DNA of 64,000 nucleotides from Candidatus Methylomirabilota bacterium (GTDB lineage: Bacteria > Methylomirabilota > Methylomirabilia > Methylomirabilales > Methylomirabilaceae), in assembly GCA_016207095.1 (NCBI GenBank), contig JACQQF010000062.1, forward strand, positions 1 through 64,000. Reading direction: 5' to 3'. The translations under genes and the position numbers were made by a program. This document shows positions 57,778 through 64,000 of this stretch, one piece after another. Numbering within the stretch: position 1 is the first letter of the stretch; each line of letters opens with the position of its first letter. The notes beneath the pieces were generated by a model, which saw only the letters and a list, made by a program, of their open reading frames with translations, did no database searches and was not told where the DNA came from.

Positions 57778-59136
57778 ATGGAGCGGCAATTCGACGAGCA
57801 ACTAAAGGAGCTGAGGGAACACCTCTTGGCCATGGGGAGCCTGGCCGAGACTATGATCGTCAAGAGCGTGAAGGCGCTCGTGGACCGAAACGAGGCGTTG
57901 GTGCAGGAGGTCTTCGCCCACGAGGAGGAGATGGACCAGCGCTGCATCGAGAACGATCAGCGGTGCTTCACCCTGCTGGCCTTGCGGCAGCCGATGGCCA
58001 GGGACCTTCGCTTCATCGCAGCGGCCATTAAGATCAACAGTGACCTCGAGCGGATCGGCGACCTCGCGGTGAACATCGCTCACGCCACCACGTTTATCAT
58101 TTCTCAGCCGCTCTTGAAGCCGCTGATCGACATCCCACGGATGGCACAGCTCTGCCAGGAGATGGTCAAGAGGAGCCTGGATGCCTTCGTCGCGCGGGAC
58201 GCGGAGCTGGCCGTGATCGTCATCGAATCGGACGACTCGATCGACCTTCTGCGGGACCAGGTCTTTCGAGAGCTCCTGACGTACATGATGACCGATCCAA
58301 CGACGATTCCTCGAGCCCTTGACCTGATCTTGGTGTCGCGCCACCTCGAGCGGATCGCCGACCACGCGACCAACATCGCGGAGGATGTGATCTATATCGT
58401 CAGGGGCGAGGACATCCGGGAGCGAGGCGATAAGGAGCTTCGCAAGGGCCTGAGGCGTCCTGGAGAGCACCGTGAGACCGCCTCGCTGACGGAGCAGCCC
58501 CCCCAAGACGATTCGGGATCGGAGACCAGGCTGATGCCGGAGGAGAGCGAGTTTCTCCGCCTTCTCGAATCCTCCGCCCATAATGTCCTCGAGGCTGCCA
58601 GGGCGCTGCAAGCGATGTTTGACGACTACGTCGATCCTGAAGCGCGGTGGCGCAAGGTGGAGGAGTCAGAGCACGAAGGCGATAGCATCACCCATGCCAT
58701 CATGAAGAAGCTGAACCAGACCTTCATCCCGTTTATCGATCGGAAGAACCTGCATGCCCTGGCGTCGTCGCTAGACGATGTGGTGGACGGCATTGAGACC
58801 GTCGCCTCCCGGATGGTGATGTACAAGATCGAACAGCCGACCCCCGAATCCCGGGAGATCGTTACCATGATCGTCGCGTCGGCCGAGCAGATCGTCAAGG
58901 CCGTCTCGCACCTCCCGAGGTTCGATGACGTGGAGGCCGCCTGCGTCGAGATCAACCGGCTGGAGAACGCGGCCGATACCATCTATCGGGAGAGCGTCGC
59001 CGCTCTGTTCGAAGGGGTGCGCCCGGTCCTGGAGATCACCAAGTGGAAGGAGATTTACGAGACCCTGGAGGTTGTGACGGATCGGTGCGAAGACGTGGCC
59101 GATGTGGTAGAATCAATAGCATTGAAACATTCATGA
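57778..59136 (+). CDS. phoU: PhoU-DUF47 fusion, phosphate signalling regulator
   Basis: The 452-residue protein has two halves. Residues 1-215 are a PhoU with its two three-helix bundles (ALRQPMARDLRFIAAAIKINSDLERIGDLAVNIA, LISRHLERIADHATNIAEDVIYIVRG-type motifs). After an acidic linker, residues 245-452 match the DUF47/PhoU_div family, normally encoded beside PitA-type transporters (EHEGDSITHAIMKKLNQTFIPFIDRKNLHALASSLDDVVDGIE in parts, TDRCEDVADVVESIAL). PhoU signals between PstB and PhoR; DUF47 proteins control PiT uptake. One chain may couple both. Located 15 bases after pstB. Confidence 0.88.
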   Translation: MERQFDEQLKELREHLLAMGSLAETMIVKSVKALVDRNEALVQEVFAHEEEMDQRCIENDQRCFTLLALRQPMARDLRFIAAAIKINSDLERIGDLAVNIAHATTFIISQPLLKPLIDIPRMAQLCQEMVKRSLDAFVARDAELAVIVIESDDSIDLLRDQVFRELLTYMMTDPTTIPRALDLILVSRHLERIADHATNIAEDVIYIVRGEDIRERGDKELRKGLRRPGEHRETASLTEQPPQDDSGSETRLMPEESEFLRLLESSAHNVLEAARALQAMFDDYVDPEARWRKVEESEHEGDSITHAIMKKLNQTFIPFIDRKNLHALASSLDDVVDGIETVASRMVMYKIEQPTPESREIVTMIVASAEQIVKAVSHLPRFDDVEAACVEINRLENAADTIYRESVAALFEGVRPVLEITKWKEIYETLEVVTDRCEDVADVVESIALKHS

Positions 59137-59172
59137 GCAGCGTCCGAATAGATGGTATCGTGGAGCGGATGA

Positions 59173-59994
59173 GTGCGCGAGACGGTCATCCTGGGGGTGA
59201 TCCAGGGACTCACCGAGTTCCTGCCTATCAGCAGCATCGCCCATCTGCGGATCATCCCGGCCCTGCTCGGATGGAAAGATCCGGGCGCAGCGTACTCCGC
59301 CGTACTCCAGTTGGGCACCCTCGTCGCTGTTCTCCTCTATTTCGCCTCCGACCTTTACGGTCTGATTCGCGCTGCGTGGCATGACGTGAGGGAGGGGCGA
59401 CCATTCGGTTCACACGAGGCCCGTCTCGCGTGGTATATCCTTCTCGGAACGATCCCTATCGGCGTCTGCGGCCTGGTCTTTAGACGGTTTGTCGAGAACG
59501 AGGCCCGCTCCCTCTACGTGATCGCCGGGAGTCTCATCCTCCTGGCGATCCTGCTTGCGGTGGCGGAGCGATCGGGCAACCATCGCCTCGATATGGAACA
59601 GATCGGGTTTGTCCAGACACAGGCCGTCGGCCTCTGCCAAGCGCTCGCCCTTGTGCCCGGCGCATCAAGGTCCGGCACGACCATTATGGCTGGTCTGTTT
59701 CTTGGGATGACCCGGGAGACTGCTGCCAGGTTCTCCTTCCTCTTAGGCGTCCCGGCCATCGGGGCCAGTGGCCTCTTTGAGCTCCGCGAGTTGCTACAAG
59801 GCGGGTTGGGAGGGGCCGGGGTGTTACACCTGGTCGTGGCGACGGTTATTTCGGCCTTGACCGGGTATCTCGCCATCGGCTTTCTCCTGCGGTATCTCAG
59901 GACCCACACCACCTACCTCTTTGTCTGGTATCGGATCGGCCTCGGCCTGTTGCTCCTGACCCTTCTCCTTACCGGGAGGGTGCCCCCGTCATGA
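59173..59994 (+). CDS. uppP: Undecaprenyl-diphosphatase UppP/BacA
   Basis: The 273-residue membrane phosphatase recycles the lipid carrier of cell-wall synthesis. Motifs: GVIQGLTEFLPISSIAHLRI (the Glu-rich loop; a typical family has SSxGHL, here SSIAHL), and the PGASRSGTTIMAGLFLG motif containing the catalytic Arg/Ser. Eight hydrophobic helices. It starts with GTG 36 bases after phoU, with GGAGCGGA upstream. Confidence 0.92.
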   Translation: MRETVILGVIQGLTEFLPISSIAHLRIIPALLGWKDPGAAYSAVLQLGTLVAVLLYFASDLYGLIRAAWHDVREGRPFGSHEARLAWYILLGTIPIGVCGLVFRRFVENEARSLYVIAGSLILLAILLAVAERSGNHRLDMEQIGFVQTQAVGLCQALALVPGASRSGTTIMAGLFLGMTRETAARFSFLLGVPAIGASGLFELRELLQGGLGGAGVLHLVVATVISALTGYLAIGFLLRYLRTHTTYLFVWYRIGLGLLLLTLLLTGRVPPS

Positions 59995-60010
59995 CGCGAA
60001 AGGAGCAACC

Positions 60011-60172
60011 ATGTTGATCGATGGCAACCTGCGAGCGCGATATGGGCGCGCCTTCGTTGTGGCTGGGAGATGCGTCATAACGCTGCAGGATGACCGGAGG
60101 AGCGTGCGCGGCCGTGAAAATGTACGGAGAGCATATATTCCCGGAGGTGGTTGGGAACACGATTGCAGGTAG
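60011..60172 (+). CDS. Small basic protein of unknown function
   Basis: The 53-residue frame has AAAGGAG 5 bases before its ATG, 16 bases after uppP. It is Arg-rich (13 Arg) with no recognised motif and no signal. It is more likely real than chance on account of its start signal, but unsupported otherwise. Confidence 0.4.
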   Translation: MLIDGNLRARYGRAFVVAGRCVITLQDDRRSVRGRENVRRAYIPGGGWEHDCR

Positions 60173-60219
60173 ATCGGGGAAGGATTCCGGAAGCAGAGTT
60201 GGGTCAGGCACCCGGGAAC

Positions 60220-61020
60220 TCAAATCCCTTCGGGCGCCTGTTGCTGGGCAGCGGTCGGCTTTTTGACCAGGAGGCGCGCGGCCAGGACGCCGACCTCATA
60301 GAGCAGGCACATCGGCAAGGCCATCAGGACCTGGTTGAAGGCGTCCGGCGTCGGGGTAAGGATGGCGGCGATCATGAAGTTGATCAGGATCGCGTATTTT
60401 CGGTTCTTCGACAGCCACTGGGGTGTGACCAGTCCCATCTTGGCGGCGATCCCGATCGCAAGGGGGAGCTCAAAAATCAATCCAAAGGCCAGGAGGAACT
60501 TCGAGGTGAAGTCCACGTAATTTCCGATGGAGATCATGGGTTTGAGGTTTTCAGTCTTGTAGGTGAGGAGGAAGTTCAAGGCAAACGGAAGAACAAGGTA
60601 GAAACAGAAGAGGAGGCCGAAGACAAAGAAAATGCTGGCCAGAACCACGAAAGGGACCGCATACCGTTTCTCGTGAGGAAGCAGGCCGGGCGCGATGAAT
60701 TTCCAGATCTGATGAAGCACGACAGGAAGGGCCAGCAGGAGGCCGGCCAGGAAGGCGATCTTCATGTGTATCCAAAAGGCCTCGGCGGGAGCCAGAAAGA
60801 TCAGGTCGATCGGGGTGCCGGGTCGGGGAACGGCTCGCAAGAACGGGTAGGTTCGAGAGACGATGAGGTTGGTCGTGAGAGGGCGCTTTAGGAAACGGAG
60901 GATCGTTTCGGAGTAGCTGAAGGTAAGGATGAATCCAATCCCGATGACCACCAGGGACACAACGATCCGCTTGCGGAGCTCCTCCAAGTGGGAGAAGAAC
61001 GACATTTTTTCATCAGGCAT
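60220..61020 (-). CDS. tatC: Sec-independent translocase subunit TatC
   Basis: The 266-residue protein has six membrane helices. It begins with the TatC N-terminal [12 protein letters not shown] followed by the first helix. The conserved cytoplasmic loop is [14 protein letters not shown], and [11 protein letters not shown] with [30 protein letters not shown] is the fifth to sixth helix region. TatC binds twin-arginine signals and, with TatA, exports folded proteins. Its start overlaps the tatA stop by 8 bases. Confidence 0.95.
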   Translation of the reverse strand: MPDEKMSFFSHLEELRKRIVVSLVVIGIGFILTFSYSETILRFLKRPLTTNLIVSRTYPFLRAVPRPGTPIDLIFLAPAEAFWIHMKIAFLAGLLLALPVVLHQIWKFIAPGLLPHEKRYAVPFVVLASIFFVFGLLFCFYLVLPFALNFLLTYKTENLKPMISIGNYVDFTSKFLLAFGLIFELPLAIGIAAKMGLVTPQWLSKNRKYAILINFMIAAILTPTPDAFNQVLMALPMCLLYEVGVLAARLLVKKPTAAQQQAPEGI

Positions 61021-61300
61021 TCCGCGTCTCGTCGGTTCCCTCGGGTTTCTCCTCCGCTGCTCCGGTCGAGGGCGCTTCTGCCTTGGCGGGCTGCCGCTCT
61101 TCGTGAGCGACCGCAGCCGCCTTGTCTTCCTCAGCCGAAAGCTCGACAGCCAGCCCTTCCTTCAACTCCTCTGAGGCCCGCTTGAACTCCGCCAAGCCCC
61201 GGCCCAGTGACCGCCCCAACTCCGGTAGCCTCTTGGGGCCAAAGACCAGCAGGGCGATGACGAAAATGACGATCATCTCCTGCATTCCGAGTCCGAACAT
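61013..61300 (-). CDS. tatA: Twin-arginine translocase TatA/TatB
   Basis: The 95-residue protein has an N-terminal helix with the conserved Gly-Leu-Gln-Glu ([29 protein letters not shown]), an amphipathic helix ([18 protein letters not shown]) and an acidic low-complexity tail. [16 protein letters not shown] is characteristic of TatA/B. It pairs with tatC. The two-gene layout without a separate tatB suggests a minimal Tat system. Confidence 0.92.
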   Translation of the reverse strand: MFGLGMQEMIVIFVIALLVFGPKRLPELGRSLGRGLAEFKRASEELKEGLAVELSAEEDKAAAVAHEERQPAKAEAPSTGAAEEKPEGTDETRNA

Positions 61301-61401
61301 CGTGCTAACTCCTCAACCGTGCCCTCGTCCGCCGAGATTTGCTCGGTGATCGAGCCTACCCTCCGCCCGCTGGAAAGTCAAGCCCTTCCACCCGCATCGG
61401 C

Positions 61402-62055
61402 TCAGGGATAGAAGAACGTTTTCAGCTTTTCGGCGCTGGCGGTGGCGGTGAGTGCGAGTACGGTGTCGTTGGGCCTGAAGACCGTATCGCCGCGCGGGAC
61501 GATGATCTGGTCGCCACGGATGATGGAGATCAGGATGCTGTCTTCAGGAAGGGAGAGCTGCTGAACTGTCTTCTTCAGGGCCGGCGAGTCGATGGGGAGA
61601 TGAATCTCAACGATCTCGAGCTTGCCCCGCCCCAAGGACACGAGGGGGAGGATCTCCTGGGTGGCCATCTCCTGCTCGATCAACGTGGTGATGATCTCGG
61701 TGGCGCTCACCGTCAGATCGATCCCGAGCTGATTGAAGGTCTTCCGGTTCTTGGGGTTCACCACTCGCGCGATGGCCTTCGGGATCTGAAAGAAGCGCTT
61801 GGCGATCTGTGAAAGAACCAGGTTTGTTTCGTCCTCGCCGGTCACGGCAATGAAGACGTCTGCCCTCGATGCCCCGGCCTGCTCCATGAGGTCGGTGCTG
61901 CACTCCCCCTCGAGTACGATGCTGCCGAAATCGTCCTGAATCCTGTGACATTTTCGCTCGTCTCGCTCGATGATGGTCACCTCATGACCTCTCGCCAGCA
62001 GGTCTTTGGCGAGGTAGTAGCCGACCTTTCCGCCTCCGACGATCACGACATACAT
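61402..62055 (-). CDS. TrkA-type potassium channel/transporter regulator
   Basis: The 217-residue cytosolic protein has a Rossmann RCK-N domain (VVIVGGGKVGYYLAKDLLARGHEVTIIERD, GECSTDLMEQAGASRADVFIAVTGEDETNLVLSQIAK in parts) and an RCK-C domain (residues 135-217, VEIHLPIDSPALKKTVQQLSLPEDSILISIIRG in parts). These regulate TrkH/KtrB K+ channels by NAD(H)/ATP binding. No TrkH gene is in the window. It is followed by a second, shorter RCK protein and UspA. Confidence 0.92.
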   Translation of the reverse strand: MYVVIVGGGKVGYYLAKDLLARGHEVTIIERDERKCHRIQDDFGSIVLEGECSTDLMEQAGASRADVFIAVTGEDETNLVLSQIAKRFFQIPKAIARVVNPKNRKTFNQLGIDLTVSATEIITTLIEQEMATQEILPLVSLGRGKLEIVEIHLPIDSPALKKTVQQLSLPEDSILISIIRGDQIIVPRGDTVFRPNDTVLALTATASAEKLKTFFYP

Positions 62056-62065
62056 ACGGCGCTCC

Positions 62066-62545
62066 TCACTTGGCCTTCAGTAGGAGATCGAAGACGCTTT
62101 GCGCCCCCAAGATGCTCGGACAGATCGTCTCGAGCCCCAACTGGTGGAAGATTTTTTCCCGTTTCGGTTCACTGATGCGGGCGATCACGCGTGGGACCCG
62201 GAATATCTCCTTGGCCATCAGACAGGCCATGATATTCGTATAGTCGCTGTCGGTGACGGCGGCGAAGGCATCGGCCTCCTCGATTCCTGCCTGCCGAAGG
62301 ACGTCCTCATCTATTCCGAGCCCCAGGACGCAGGCGATCTTTTGCCTGACCGTCTTTGCCCGAGGGGTCCCGGGCCCAGCGGACCGATGTGGCGCCGCGT
62401 CGGAGTGTTCGATCATCAGGTCGTCTCCGAGCATCCGAAACGCCTTTGGCTCCCTGTCCATAACCGTCACGTGATGGCCGTGCTCAACGAGTGAATTGGC
62501 TAGGTGGGCGCCTACCCTCCCGCACCCAAGAACAATGGCTTTCAT
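62066..62545 (-). CDS. Second TrkA-type RCK-N protein, with an insertion
   Basis: The 159-residue protein has an RCK N-terminal domain (IVLGCGRVGAHLANSLVEHGHHVTVMDREPKAFRMLG in parts; later IEEADAFAAVTDSDYTNIMA and VIARISEPKREKIFHQLGLETICPS). It lacks the RCK-C domain. Between the second strand and GIDEDVLRQAGI there is an extra stretch of about 20 residues (EHSDAAPHRSAGPGTPRAK) where homologues read FxGxG. ATG 62545 follows GGAGG. It probably pairs with the full-length TrkA 10 bases downstream. Confidence 0.85.
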   Translation of the reverse strand: MKAIVLGCGRVGAHLANSLVEHGHHVTVMDREPKAFRMLGDDLMIEHSDAAPHRSAGPGTPRAKTVRQKIACVLGLGIDEDVLRQAGIEEADAFAAVTDSDYTNIMACLMAKEIFRVPRVIARISEPKREKIFHQLGLETICPSILGAQSVFDLLLKAK

Positions 62546-62564
62546 CCGCTCCTCCTTGATCAAC

Positions 62565-63008
62565 CTACGCCCCCTTCGTGGGCGACACACTCAGCAGAAC
62601 CTGGCAGGAGGCGTGCCGCACCACATACTCGAGCGTCGTCGCGTTCAGCAGCCGATCGCCGAAACGCCATCGTCGATTATATCCCAAAATGATGAGAGCG
62701 ACCCCCTTCTCCTTGGCCTCTTCCAGGATGGCGGGCGCTGCTTCTCGGGCCTGCAGCAGCTCGGTCCTGATCTCAAGATTGAAGCGCTCTTCCGCCACCG
62801 TTTGAGCCCTTGCCAGCATCGCCTCGCCTGCGTCGATCTCTGCCGTCAGCTCCGTCTCGAGGGGCAGCGACCTCGGGATCTGGATGACGTGGAGGGCATG
62901 GATCTCTTTCCCTTTCCCTGCCTGGGCGAGCATGCACGCCAGAGCGGTCAGCTCCTCGACCTGGTCTGGGTCTTTGAGGGCCACTAGGATTCGGGAGGCT
63001 TCGATCAT
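62565..63008 (-). CDS. Universal stress protein (UspA family)
   Basis: The 147-residue protein has the UspA fold: an N-terminal RILVALKDPDQVEELTALACMLA, EIHALHVIQIP, and a C-terminal ALIILGYNRRWRFGDRLLNATTLEYVVRHASCQVLLSV, where G-x9-G-(S/T) ATP-binding residues are only partly kept. It overlaps the APC permease stop by 4 bases, so it probably modulates that transporter, as UspA domains often do. Confidence 0.88.
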   Translation of the reverse strand: MIEASRILVALKDPDQVEELTALACMLAQAGKGKEIHALHVIQIPRSLPLETELTAEIDAGEAMLARAQTVAEERFNLEIRTELLQAREAAPAILEEAKEKGVALIILGYNRRWRFGDRLLNATTLEYVVRHASCQVLLSVSPTKGA

Positions 63009-64000
63009 CTGCCGTGTCCGCCTGCTTCTTCGACGAAGGCCGGTGCCGGAGCCTTGACCGTGAGTGTCAACGACAGCCCCCGGCGACGCCGATAGAAGAT
63101 GTAGATGGCGATCCCGCCCGCCAGCCAGATGAAGCCGACTGTCCGACCCCAGGGGTGAGTAGCGATCACGATCAGCCAGACGGCAAAGGTGCCCAACATG
63201 CCGAGGACTGCCGACACCGGGATCCGGCTACCTCGCCACCGGAGGTTTCCCCATGGCGCGAATGGGCGGGGAAGATCAGGCGCCTTGACCCTGAGGGCGA
63301 TGATCGAGGCGTGGGCGATCGTGAAGGCGAGCATGGCCCCGAAGCTGTACAGGTCACCCAGCTTCAGGAGGATCCCGGGAGCGAGGAGGCCCGGCGTAAG
63401 CAGCAGGATCGCCGCCGCGGAGAATGCGATAATGGCAATGTAGGGGGTCCGGAACTTCGGGTGGATCCTCACCATGAAGGCTGGCAGTTGCTGGTGCTGC
63501 CCAAGCGAGAAGGCCAGCCTGGAAATCCCCAGGAGACCGGCGTTACTGGCGATGAGCAAGATCGACGCGGCCAGGAGTGCCACCCAGGGTGCCACGATCC
63601 TGGACAGCGAGATCGTCAGCCCGGCAAGGTGCACGTCCGGGAGGAAGTGGGCGATGCCTGCAACCGGATCGTTCGACCATTCGTTCACAAGTTGGGCGGG
63701 GGTCATCGCGGAAAGGGCAATCACGGAGATGAAGGCGTACATGATGAGAACCGTCACGACGGCCCACATCAGAGAGCGCGGGACCATTCGCTCCGGCTCT
63801 CTGGCCTCCTCGGCCATCTGACAGACCGACTCCAGCCCTGTGTAGGCAATCATCGAGATGGAGATACCGTAGATAAAGCTCCCCAGCGTCGGCCAGTCTT
63901 CAGACCCTCCCCACTTGACATAGCTCAAGAGTTTCGGGAAGTTCAGGAGAAAGATGATACCCAGGACCACCAGCAGAGCTTGAGTGACCAGGTCCAGGAT
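63005..64000 (-). CDS. APC-superfamily amino acid permease (truncated by window end)
   Basis: At least 332 residues are visible; the frame is open to the right edge, so the N-terminal helices are outside. Visible: SFIYGISISMIAYTGLESVCQMAEEAREPERMVPRSL, the conserved APC segment with Glu and Arg, and later helices (LLAASILLIASNAGLLGISRLAFSLGQHQQLPAF, with FRTPYIAI). This is the amino acid/polyamine permease family. Translationally coupled to the UspA gene; TrkA-type regulators lie downstream in the same direction. Confidence 0.88.
   Translation of the reverse strand: MLDLVTQALLVVLGIIFLLNFPKLLSYVKWGGSEDWPTLGSFIYGISISMIAYTGLESVCQMAEEAREPERMVPRSLMWAVVTVLIMYAFISVIALSAMTPAQLVNEWSNDPVAGIAHFLPDVHLAGLTISLSRIVAPWVALLAASILLIASNAGLLGISRLAFSLGQHQQLPAFMVRIHPKFRTPYIAIIAFSAAAILLLTPGLLAPGILLKLGDLYSFGAMLAFTIAHASIIALRVKAPDLPRPFAPWGNLRWRGSRIPVSAVLGMLGTFAVWLIVIATHPWGRTVGFIWLAGGIAIYIFYRRRRGLSLTLTVKAPAPAFVEEAGGHGR

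Overview
The window is a 64 kb stretch of GC-rich chromosome from a Gram-negative bacterium: it has OprP-type porins, lipoproteins, a multihaem-type cytochrome fragment, Tat export and an undecaprenyl-PP phosphatase. Gene content (thioredoxin-type arsenate reductase, Acr3 pump, tungstate binding protein, bactofilins, HisZ, in-frame UGA codons in redox proteins) and codon use suggest a deep-branching, probably anaerobic or microaerophilic environmental lineage. Methylomirabilota (NC10) would fit, but I cannot verify the taxonomy from sequence alone.

Layout. 1-5000: exported redox proteins on the plus strand. They include a peroxiredoxin and a DUF3179 protein, each with an in-frame UGA exactly where the family has a redox-active Cys, and each followed by a hairpin at bacterial-SECIS distance. 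A 32-codon ORF with a UGA directly precedes the second. 5000-6160: largely unassignable. 6160-15200: tRNA-Glu, AI-2E-type permease with a cNMP-binding protein, an orphan fatty acyl-AMP ligase, small zinc proteins, a YtkA-CcmI-like fusion, and two bactofilins around a DUF218 protein.

15278-20923: a 5.6 kb island bounded by a 46-bp perfect repeat of the tRNA-Lys 3' half. It carries an XRE regulator with an ImmA/IrrE protease, RusA, a DUF4238 protein and a haem lipoprotein; its recombinase seems reduced to a C-terminal scrap. 21000-30700: housekeeping genes (purA, hisZ, serA, class V aminotransferase, VIT/CCC1 protein, peroxiredoxin, FmdB, WYL regulator, RDD protein). 30749-40155: a second element, 9,360 bp, bounded by a 47-bp repeat of tRNA-Phe. 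It has a tyrosine integrase, excisionase-like protein, primase-helicase, a phage prohead-protease homologue split into two genes, and many tiny genes. It looks like a phage-satellite-type element.

40165-43209: molybdate/tungstate module (ModE, Mop, TupA) with a porin. 43406-59136: phosphate/arsenic region: phoB, a phoR broken by a heptanucleotide repeat, arsR-arsM-acr3-arsC, three small genes (two with candidate Pho boxes), a second porin, and pstS-C-A-B with a PhoU-DUF47 fusion. 59173-64000: uppP, tatC/tatA, two TrkA-type proteins, UspA and an APC permease cut by the window end. A family of small TA-flanked inverted-repeat elements (MITEs) punctuates the window; two copies abut TAG stop codons.
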